Shown here: in pieces, positions 28,733 through 40,700 of the stretch | Layout: every line of letters starts with the position of its first letter | Position numbering within the stretch: the first letter of the stretch is position 1 | Source of the DNA: Anticarsia gemmatalis | Taxonomy: Eukaryota > Arthropoda > Insecta > Lepidoptera > Erebidae | DNA length: 64,000 bases | Direction of reading: 5' to 3' | NCBI RefSeq assembly: GCF_050436995.1 | Contig: NC_134774.1 | Coordinates: forward strand, 1,548,501 to 1,612,500 | Position numbers and translations under genes: made by a program | Notes under the pieces: model-generated | Databases searched by the model: none | What the model saw: only the letters and a program-made list of their open reading frames with translations | What the model was told of the DNA's origin: nothing

Positions 28733-31700
28733 GTAAGTGCATAATCTATACTAAAATTATAAAGCTGAAGGGTTTGTTTGTTTGTTTGAACGCGCTAATC
28801 TCAGGAACTACTGGTCCGATTTGAAAAATTCTTTCAGCGTTAGATAGCCCATTTATCGAGGAAGGCTATAGGCTATATATCATCACGCTACGACCTTTAG
28901 GAGCGGAGTAGTAACGAAAAATGTTACAAAAACGGGGAAAATGATGACCCATTCTCTCTTATGTGACGCAAGCGAAGTTGCGAGGGTCAGCTAGTAATAA
29001 ATATATAATAAATTTAACCCATTAATGTCCCACTGCTGGGCAAGGATCTCCTCTCGTAATTAAGGGGTTAGGCTTTGAGTCCACCACGCTGGCCAATTGG
29101 GGACTTTGCATACCTTCAAGAACTGTTCTAAAGAACTCTCAGGCATGCAAGGTTGCATCATGATATTTTCCTTCACCGTTATAACAAGTGATCATTATTT
29201 CTAATACACACGTTACTTCTAAAAGTCATTGGTGTGTTGCCTCGGGTTCGAACTTGCATCCACTTGCGTGAGAGGTGCCAACTTAAACCACGCGGAAAGT
29301 TCTATCGAGAAATAATTGTGAATATTTTTCCACAGGCTCTGGCAGTTGTACATTCTCTCCCACAACGTGAGTGTATTTTATTTTTTGTTTATCTTTATAT
29401 ATATAATTCTTCTGTAATTTTGTATGTCACTAAATTTGTCTTAACCGACTGGACCGATTTTGATGCAATTTGTTGTGTGTGTTCAAGGGTATCTAACAAT
29501 GGTTTAGATTCACAAAAAATATATAAAATATAAAATGCTCGCGTCACAGTTTTCGTTGCCATACTGCTCCGAAACGGCTTGACCGATTCTCATGAAATTT
29601 TGTGAGCATATTGAGTAGGTCTGAGAATCGGCCAACATCTATTCTTTATACCCCTAAGTGACAATATATTTTTTTAAATTTACATGGCAAAACAACGTTT
29701 GCCGGGTCAGCTAGTTTGCATATTAGACTATCTTCTACCTGCCAGATTAGCTTTACACACACACACACACACACTGTATCGCACGTTCTTAGGAGCGTAC
29801 AGGATTACGCGCGGGAAATACAGCGCGCTCTTCGAGAGCGATTTTCTTCGCGGGCGCGGACAGATGAGCGCGGCGCGTGGTCTTTCCTTTCCCCTTACAA
29901 TCGCGCCCTTTCACGCGCGATTGTTATTTCATGCGCGATAGAGTGTGTGTGTGTAAAGGTAGCTATTATTTATAAAAAGTATCAGCCAAAGTATAGGTAA
30001 AGTAAAAAATACAGTCAAATTAGTTTTTTCACGAATTGACTGATAGTTTTACGAAAAAACTAATTTGGCTTCACTGCACAAATGTCAAATAAGAGTCAAT
30101 GAAGACACACACACTGTATCGCGCATGAAACAACAATCGCGCGTGTAAGGAGAAAGCAAAGAGCCGTCACCGCGCTCACCTCCCCGCGCCCGCGACCAAC
30201 ATCGCTCTCTCAGAGCGCGCTGCAAGCACTAGCGTTATACTGTACCATACTAGGAACGTGCGATATTATGTGTGTGGAAAGGTGGATAGCCTTAAGACCT
30301 TAAATGGCCTTAGCTGTTCTTTTAGATAAGTATAAAGAAACGTTTGTAAATAACTTAATTAAGTATTTTAAAAGCCTATGGCATTATTTTAACACTAAAT
30401 TTCCCTCACAGCATGCCAAGGAACAAAACCGAGTGGCACCAGCGGCCATACTGGAGGCAGCAGTGAGAAGACCAAGTGCACTCACTCTAAAACCAAAGAG
30501 GTCAGCCAAGGAGGGTCTAACGGCTCCAAGGAGACTACTGGAGGCAATGGAGGGAAGCCTTGCACTCATTCGAACAATAAGGGAGGGGGGCAAGGAGGGT
30601 CTAATGGATCCAATGAGGGGTCTGGAGGCAAAGGAGGGAAACCTTGCACTCATTCTAAAACTAAAGAGGGAAACCAAGGAGGGTCTAATGGATCCAGTGA
30701 GGGCTCCGGTGGTCATGGAAAGAAGCCTTGCACTCATTCAAAAACCAAAGAGGGAAACCAAGGAGGGACTAATGGTTCCAATGAGGGCTCTGGAGGTAAT
30801 ACAGGGAAAATATGCACTCATACCAACAAAAAAGAATGTACTGGAGGGTCTAAAAGCAGTTATGAATCTACAATGACCAAAGAATGCAAGCATAACGGTA
30901 ACACTGGCAAGACTAACGGCCAAAACAGCGGCAGCGCCGAACATAATGACGGTAACGACAAGAAAGGTTCTTGTACCCATACCCATACCACAGAAAATAA
31001 AGGTAAAGGTGGCAAGACTAGCGGCCAAAACAGCGGTAGTGCCGAACATAACGACGGTAACGGCAAGAAACCTCATGGTCCGAACAGCGGTAGTGCTGAA
31101 CATAAATGCAATGGCAAGAAACCACATGGTCCTAATAGTGGTAGCGCTGAACACAATGGCAAGAAGCCTCATGGTCCCAACAGTGGTAGTGCGGAACATA
31201 ACGGCGGTAACGGCAAGAAACCACATGGCCCAAACAGCGGTAGCGCAGAGGACAACGGCAAAAAACCACATGGTCCTAACAGTGGCAGTGCTGAACATAA
31301 TGGCAAGAAACCACATGGTCCTAACAGCGGTAGCGCTGAACACAACGGTAAGAAGCCTCATGGTCCCAACAGTGGTAGTGCGGAACATAACGGCGGTAAC
31401 GGCAAGAAACCACATGGCCCCAACAGCGGTAGCGCAGAGCACAACGGCAAAAAACCACATGGTCCTAACAGTGGCAGTGCTGAACACAATGGCAAGAAAC
31501 CACATGGGCCTAACAGTGGGAGCGCAGAGCATAAATGTAATGGCAAGAAACCACATGGTCCCAACAGTGGCAGTGCCGAACACAATGGCAAGAAGCCACA
31601 TGGTCCTAATAGTGGCAGTGCCGAACACAATGGCAAGAAACCTCACGGCCCGAACAGTGGCAGCGCAGAGCATCCCGACGGTAACGGCAAGAAACCACAT

Positions 31701-34700
31701 GGCCCGAATAGCGGTAGTGCAGAGCATAAATGCAATGGCAAGAAACCACATGGTCCGAACAGTGGCAGCGCAGAACATAACGGCAAAAAACCTCATGGTC
31801 CTAATAGTGGCAGCGCTGAACACAATGGCAAGAAACCACATGGTCCAAATAGTGGCAGCGCAGAGCATCCCGACGGTAACGGCAAAAAGCCACATGGCCC
31901 GAATAGCAGTAGCGCAGAGCATAAATGCAATGGCAAGAAACCACATAGCCCTAATAGTGGCAGCGCAGAACACAATGGCAAAAAACCACATGGTCCCAAC
32001 AGTGGCAGCGCAGAACATAACGGAAAGAAACCACACGGTCCTAACAGTGGGAGTGCTGAACATAAATGTAATGGCAAAAAGCCACACGGACCGAACAGTG
32101 GCAGCGCAGAGCATCCCGACGGTAACGGCAAGAAGCCACATGGTCCTAGTAGTGGCAGTGCTGAACACAACGGCAAGAAACCTCACCACCCTAACAGTGG
32201 CAGCGCAGAACATAACGGCAAAAAACCTCATGGCCCCAACAGTGGCAGCGCAGAGCATCCCGACGGTAACGGCAAGAAACCACATGGTCCCAACAGTGGC
32301 AGCGCTGAACACAACGGCAAGAAACCCCATGGCCCTAATAGTGGCAGCGCAGAACATAACGGCAAGAAACCACACGGTCCCAACAGTGGTAGTGCGGAAC
32401 ATAACGGCGGTAACGGCAAGAAACCTCATGGCCCGAACAGCGGTAGCGCTGAGCATCAACCCGGACACGTTATAAAACCACACGGACCGAACAGTGGCAG
32501 TGCTGAACACAACGGCAAGAAACCGCATGGTCCTAATAGTGGCAGCGGAGAGCATAATACCGGTAACGGCAAGAAACCACATGGCCCTAACAGTGGCAGC
32601 GCTGAACACAACTACAAGAAACCACATGGCCCTAATAGTGGCAGCGCTGAACACAACGGCAAGATACCGCATGGTCCCAACAGTGGTAGTGCGGAACACA
32701 ATGGCAAGAAGCCACATGGTCCTAATAGTGGCAGCGCAGAGCATCCCGACGGTAACGGCAAAAAACCACATGGCCCGAACAGTGGGAGCGCAGAGCATAA
32801 ATGTAACGGCAAGAAACCACATGGTCCTAATAGTGGCAGCGCTGAACACAATGGCAAGAAACCCCATGGCCCTAATAGTGGCAGCGCTGAACACAATGGC
32901 AAGAAACCACATGGCCCTAATAGTGGCAGCGCTGAACACAACGGCAAGAAACCACATGGCCCTAATAGTGGCAGCGCTGAACACAACGGCAAGAAACCCC
33001 CTGGCCCTAATAGTGGCAGCGCTGAACACAATGGCAAGAAACCACATGGCCCTAATAGTGGCAGCGCTGAACACAACGGCAAGAAACCACATGGCCCTAA
33101 TAGTGGCAGCGCTGAACACAATGGCAAGAAACCACATGGGCCTAACAGTGGCAGCGTAGAGCATAAATGTAATGGCAAAAAGCCACATGGCCCTAATAGT
33201 GGCAGCGCAGAACATAACGGTAAAAAGCCACACGGCCCGAACAGTGGCAGCGCTGAACACAATGGCAAGAAACCACATGGGCCTAACAGTGGCAGCGCAA
33301 AGCATAAATGTAATGGCAAAAAGCCACACGGTCCTAATAGTGGCAGCGCAGAACATAACGGTAAAAAGCCACACGGCCCGAACAGTGGCAGCGCAGAGCA
33401 TCCCGACGGTAACGGCAAGAAACCACATGGTCCTAACAGCGGTAGTGCGGAACACAATGGCAAGAAACCACATGGGCCTAATAGTGGTAGTGCAGAACAT
33501 AATCCCGGTAACGGCAAGAAACCACACCACCCTAACAGTGGCAGCGCAGAGCATCCCGGCGGTAACAGCATGAAACCACATCACCCTAACAGTGGTAGTA
33601 ACGAACATAAATGCGACGGCAAGAAACCACACCATCCGAATAGCGGCAGCGCAGAGCATAATCCTGGAAAGGGTAAGAAACCACACGGACCGCACAGTGG
33701 CAGTGCTGAACACAATGGCAAAAAACCACATGGCCCGAATAGTGGTAGCGCAGAGCATAAGCCTGGTAACGGCAAGAAACCACATGGCCCGAACAGTGGT
33801 AGTAACGAACATAAATGCAATGGCAAAAAACCACATCACCCGAATAGTGGCAGCGCTGAGCATCAACCCGGTAACCACCACCCTTACAGTGGTAGTAGTG
33901 AACACAATCCCGGTAACGGCAAAAAACCACACCACCCGAATAGCGGCAGCGCAGAACATAAGTCTGGTAACGGCAAAAAGCCACACCATCCGAATAATGG
34001 TAGCGCAGAGCATAATCCTGGAAAGGGTAAGAAACCACACGGACCGCACAGTGGCAGTGCTGAACACAATGGCAAAAAACCACATGGCCCGAATAGTGGT
34101 AGCGCAGAGCATAAGCCTGGTAAGGGGAAGAAACCACATGGCCCGAACAGCGGTAGTAACGAACATAAATGCAATGGCAAAAAACCACATCACCCGAATA
34201 GTGGCAGCGCTGAGCATCAACCCGGTAACCACCACCCTAACAGTGGTAGTAGTGAACACAATCCCGGTAACGGCAAAAAACCACACCACCCGAATAGCGG
34301 CAGCACAGAACATAAGTCTGGTAACGGCAAAAAGCCACACCATCCGAATAGTGGCAGCGCCGAACATACTCCCGGTAAGGGCAAGAAACCACACGGACCT
34401 CACAGTGGCAGTGCTGAACACAACGGCAAAAAACCACATAGTCCCAATAGCGGTAGCAACGAACATCAACCTGGAAAAGGCAAGAAACCACACGGTCCAA
34501 ATAGTGGCAGTGCCGAACATACTCCCGGTAAGGGCAAGAAGCCCCACCATCCGAATAGTGGTAGCGCTGAGCATCAACCGGGACACGGCAAGAAACCTCA
34601 CCACCCTAATAGTGATAGCACCGAACATAAATGCAAAGGCAAGAAACCTCATCACCCCAATAATAGTGGTAGTAATGAACATAACCCCGGTAACGGCAAA

Positions 34701-37700
34701 AAGCCTCACCACCCCGGTAGCGGGAGCGCTGAACATAATCCTGGTAAGGACAAGAAACCACACCACCCTAACAGCGGCAGCGCTGAGCATCAACCCGGTA
34801 ACGGCAAAAAACCACACCATCCGAATAGTGGCAGCGCAGAGCATAATCCCGGTAAGGGCAAGAAACCTCACCACCCTAATAGTGGTAGTAATGAACATAA
34901 TCCCGGTAACGGCAAAAAGCCACACCACCCCGGTAGCGGGAGCGCCGAACATAAGCCTGGTAAGGGGAAGAAACCACACGGCCCCAATAGTAGTAGTAAC
35001 GAACATAAATGCAACGGCAAGAAGCCACACCACCCGAACAGCGGCAGCGCAGAACATGAGCCTGGTATGGGGAGGAAACCACACCACCCCACCAGTGGGA
35101 GCGCAGAACATCAACCTAGAAAGGGCAATAAACCTCATCACCCTAACAGTGGTAGTGGTGAACACAATCCCGATAACGGCAAAAAACCACACCATCCGAA
35201 TAGTGGTAGCGCTGAACATAAACCTGGTAACAGCAAGAAACCTCACCACCCCAAGAGCGGAGAAATTAAACCACATAACGATAGCAGTGGAAGCGGTGAA
35301 GTCAATGTTCATCCTGGTAAAAAGGGTTCTTGTAAACCCCATCCTAAACCTTCACAAAACCCACACGGGGGTAAGAAGCCACACGGCCATAGCGGAAGTA
35401 CCGAAATCGAACCAAACAATGACAGTAGTGGAAGCGGGCAAATTGATGTCCATCCTGGTAAGAACGGTCATCCTAAACCCCATGGAAGACCTGCACGAAA
35501 CCCTGGACATGGGGGTAAGAAGCCTAATGGGCACAGTAGTGGAAGTAATGAAAGTAATGCTCATCCTGGTAGAAAAGGTTCTCCCAAACCACATGGAATA
35601 CCTTCGTCAGAGAAACCAGGGCATGGTGGCAAGAAGCCTAGTGGGGGTAATGATAGCAGCGACAGTAGCCAAGTTATTGTTCACCCTGGCAAGAAAGGTT
35701 CTCCCAGACCGTCTTCAGAAAGCCCTGGAAACGGGGGTAAGAAACCTCACGGGCCTAACAGCGGCGAAAATAGGGGTCATCCTGGCCGACGGGGTCCTTA
35801 CCAAACCGGTCCAAGACCTTCAGAAAATGGACCCAAACCCACTACTCCAGGTAAAAGGTCTAAACCCGCAACGAAAAGAGAAAGAGGGCCTAATATATCC
35901 GGGCCAAATGACTCGACGATTTATAGAAGGAAACCTCGTTACCCCGAAGATAGTTCTAGCAGTGGTTCAGAAGAACCTTATACCCGTACTGTAAGAGTAA
36001 AGAATATTTATGCTGAAAGCCGACGACCGGGTAAAGGTAAACCTATGCATGTAAATCCTGAAAATATTGACAGTTCTCCAGATTCTAAGCCTATTATGAA
36101 ACGAAAGCCTTATACAGGAAGTCAGTCCAGTTCTTGGCAAGATACTGATGAAGACTGGACGACTGAAAATGAAGATGTAGTGTATTTAAGCAATGGTAGA
36201 GTAATTAAAAGAAGATATCCGGGTTATAACAGGCCTTATGGTCGTAGACCTTGGAAAAGTCATAGCATGGACTCTGAAAGCGCGGAAGACTATAGGCCAT
36301 ATGGAAGACCAGATAGAAAGACCACCGCTTGGTCCTATTCAGTAGGTCGGACAGGCAGACGGTATGCGCAAACTGGCAGCTATTCTTCAGCTACTGTTAA
36401 TAGTAGGCCAAAATGCCGTCGCGGTAGAAAAGTTTGTGACAAAGGTTGTATTTGCCGAAAACGTCGTGTATACCCGGACGGTAAAGTTTATCCGGACGGT
36501 AAAATGTATCCCGATGGATATATAACTCCGGATGATTCAACTAACGAGGATATAACTGTATATCCGGATAGTACGGTGTACCCTGATAGGACTGTTTACC
36601 CGGATAGTACCGTGTACAATGATAGAACAATTTACCCGGATAGTACGGTTTATCCCGATAGTACCGTGTACCCTGGTAGCACCGTATACCCAGGTATTAC
36701 TGTTTACCCGGACACTACTGTATACCCTGGTGATTCTTACCCAGATGGTGATATATCCCCAGACGGCACGATATATCCCGGTACCACGATTTATCCGGAT
36801 AGTACGGTGTATCCTGATAGAACCGTATATCCCGACAGCATTGTATACCCAGATCGCACAGTTTACCCGGATAGTACCGTATATCCTGATAGAACCGTTT
36901 ATCTAGATAGTACCGTATATCCAGATAGTACCGTTTATCCTGATAGCACAGTATACCCGGACAGTACCGTTTACCCGGATGGCACAATAATATCAAATAG
37001 TCCAGCAAATCCGGTCGGAACAGCACTACCCGGGAATGTAATATACTATCATAGTCCCGAAGAGATTGATAGTTCGTCGACTCCGGATGATATTTCTAAC
37101 TCATCGGAACCTGATAGTCCTACGAATACTGGAACAACAATGATCCCAGATAGTCTGGAAAGTCAAGAATCTAGCAACCCGGTACCCGATAGTCAAGAAA
37201 ATAGCAACCCAACACCAGATAGTCAAGTATCTACCAACCCAGCACCAGATAGTCAAGTATCTAGCAACCCAGCACCAGATAGTCCAGTATCTAGCAACCC
37301 AGCACCAGATAGTCCAGTATCTAGCAACCCAGCACCAGATAGTCCAGTATCTAGCAACCCAGCACCAGATAGTCAAGTATCTAGCTACCCAGCACCAGAT
37401 AGTCCAGTATCTAGCAACCCAGCACCAGATAGTCCAGTATCTAGCAACCCAGCACCAGATAGTCCAGTATCTAGCAACCCAGCACCAGATAGTCAAGTAT
37501 CTAGCAACCCAGCACCAGATAGTCAAGCATCCAGCAACCCGGAACCAGATAGTCAAGCATCCAGCAACCCGGAACCAGATAGTCAAATATCTAACCACCC
37601 AGTATCAGATAGTCAAGTGTCTGAGAATCCAGAACCAGATAGTCAAGTGGACTCAAGCGATTCTTCGGATACATACAGTGAAGAGGACGACGAATCTAGT

Positions 37701-40700
37701 CTATATCCATACGTTTCAAAAAGACCTAAGAAACATAGAAAAACTACTATTTATAGACAAACTGGTATTTCTAGATCACGCAAAAGAACTAGAGTCAATT
37801 CACGTACTTACTCCCGAAGAACTGAGAGGAAAGGTACTATTGATACCAGTTCAGGTAGCCGGTCAGACGCGTCTACTGAGGATAGAAAAAAGTCAATAGT
37901 CACTAATAGTGGCTCTACTACTAAGACTTATAATAATAATGGCGGTACTACGGAATCAACTACAGGTAGTTGGTCAGATGCGACCAATACTGACCGAGAA
38001 AAGACTACCCAAGTGACTACAGGTAGTCTGTCTACTGCTAAGACTACTAATAACAGTGGTGAAACTATAGAATCTACGACAGGTACTTGGTCAGACGCTA
38101 CCAATACTGACCAAGAAAAGACAACCCAATCGACCACAGGAAACATCTCCACTGCTAAGACTACTGGCAGCAGCGGTGAAACTACGGAGTCCACTACAGG
38201 TACCTGGACAGATGCGACCACAGAAGACCGCGAGAAGAAGACTCAAGTCACATCCGGGAGTCTCTCTACTGCTAAAACAACAAACAGTGAAGGTACAACT
38301 ACAGAAACTGGTTCAGGTACTTGGTCAGACGCGACCAATACTGACCGAGAAAAGACTTCCCAAGTGACTACAGGTAGTGTCTCTACAGCTAAAACAACGA
38401 ATAGTGAAGGTACAACCACTGAGGCTGGTTCAGGTACTTGGTCAGACGCGACCAATACTGACCGAGAAAAGACTTCTCAAGTGACTACAGGTAGTCTGTC
38501 CACTGCTAAAACAACAAACAGTGAAGGTACAACCACCGAGACTGGTTCAGGTACTTGGTCAGACGCGACAAACACTGACCGGGAAAAGACTTCCCAATTG
38601 ACTACAGGTAGTCTGTCCACGGCTAAAACTCGGGACTGTGACGGTAAAACCGTTGAAACAACGTCAGGTACTTGGTCAGATGCAACCAATACAGACCGAG
38701 AAAAGACTTCCCAAGTGACCACAGGAAGCATCTCCACTGCTAAGACTACTGGCAGCAGCGGTGAAACTACGGACTCTACTACAGGTACCTGGTCAGATGC
38801 GACCACAGAAGACCGCCAGAAGAAGACCCAAGTCACATCCGAGAGTCTCTCTACTGCTAAAACAACGAACACTGAAGGTACTACCACTGAAACCGGTTCA
38901 GGTACTTGGTCAGACGCAACCAATACTGACCGAGAAAAGACTTCTCAAGTGACTACGGGTAGTCTCTCTAACGCTAAGACTACTGGCAGTAGTGGTGATA
39001 CTACGGAGTCCACTACAGGTACTTGGTCAGACGCGACGAATACGGACCGAGAAAAGACAACCCAATTGACTTCAGGTAGTCTGTCCAATGCTAAAACTAC
39101 TGGTAGTAGTGGTGATACTACGGAGTCTACTACAGGTAGTTGGTCAGACGCAACCAATACTGACCGAGAAAAGACTTCCCAAGTGACTACAGGTAGTGTT
39201 TCTACTGCTAAAACGACGAACACTGAAGGTACTACCACTGAGACTAGTTCAGGTACTTGGTCAGATGCGACCAATACTGACCGAGAAAAGACTTCACAAT
39301 TGACCACAGGAAGCCTATCTACTGCTAAGACTACTGGCAGTCGTGGTGATACTACGGAGTCCACTACAGGTACTTGGTCAGACGCGACCAATACTGACCG
39401 AGAAAATACTTCACAATTGACTACAGGTAGTCTGTCCACTGCTAAAATAACAAACACTGAAGGTACTACCACTGAAACTGGTTCAGGTACTTGGTCAGAC
39501 GCGACCAATACTGACCGAGAAAAGACTTCTCAATTGACCACAGAAAGCCTGTCTACTGCTAAAGTGACTGATGTTGACGGCAGAACGACTGAAACTGGTT
39601 CAGGTAGTTGGTCAGATGCCACCACCAATGACAATAGAAAAGAATCGCAAGTCTCATCAGGCAGTGCGACAATAGCTAAAACAAGAGACTGTGATGGCAA
39701 AACCGTTGAAACTGCTTCAGGTACTTATTCAGACGCAACCAATACAGACCACAAAAAAGAGACTCAAGTAACTTCAGGTAGCTTGACTACTGCTAAGACC
39801 ACTAACAAGAGTGGTGAAACTGTGGAGTCTACTACAGGCAGTTGGTCAGACGCGACCAATACTGACCACAAAAAAGAGACTCAAGTAACTTCAGGTAGCT
39901 TGACTACTGCTAAGACTACTAATAACAGTGGTGAAAATACGGAGTCTACTACAGGTACCTGGTCAGACGCGAGCACAGAAGACCAGAAAAAGAAGACTAA
40001 AGTGACTTCTGGTAGTGTCTCTAATGCCAAAACTACTAACAACAGTGGCGAAACTACGGAGTCTTCTACAGGTAGTTGGTCAGACGCGACCACAGAAGAC
40101 CAGAAAAAGAAGACTAAAGTGACTTCTGGTAGTGTCTCTAATGCCAAAACTACTAACAACAGTGGTGAAACTACGGAGTCTACTACAGGTAGTTGGTCAG
40201 ACGCGACCACAGAAGACCAGAAAAAGAAGACTAAAGTGACTTCTGGTAGTGTCTCTAATGCCAAAACTACTAACAACAGTGGTGAAACTACGGAGTCTAC
40301 TACAGGTAGTTGGTCAGACGCGACCACAGAAGACCAGAAAAAGAAGACTAAAGTGACTTCTGGTAGTGTCTCTAATGCCAAAACTACTAACAACAGTGGT
40401 GAAACAACGGAGTCTACTACAGGTAGTTGGTCAGACGCGACCACAGAAGACCAGAAAAAGAAGACTAAAGTGACTTCAGGCACTCTCTCTACCGCTAAAA
40501 CAACGAACAATGAAGGTACAACCACTGAAACTGGTTCAGGTAGTTGGTCAGACGCGACCACAGAAGACCAGAAAAAGAAGACTAAAGTGACTTCAGGCAC
40601 TCTCTCTACCGCTAAAACAACGAACAATGAGGGTACAACCACTGAAACTGGTTCAGGTAGTTGGTCAGATGCGACCACAAATGATTATCAAAAGAAGACC

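Noticed and set aside
30738..35342. A 1534-codon open frame on the minus strand, opposite the PHGPNSGSAEH array
   Set aside because: It is the antisense of a codon-biased tandem repeat in which no antisense stop arises; the predicted product is a monotonous hydrophobic repeat, with no start context, splice structure or domain. The plus frame joins a signal peptide by phase-correct splicing.
30946..35994. Long plus-strand frames of 509, 221, 133 and 800 codons in a second frame
   Set aside because: They are frame shadows of the same repeat array, rich in Met, Ala, Val and Asn from shifted repeats, and lack any start or splice support.
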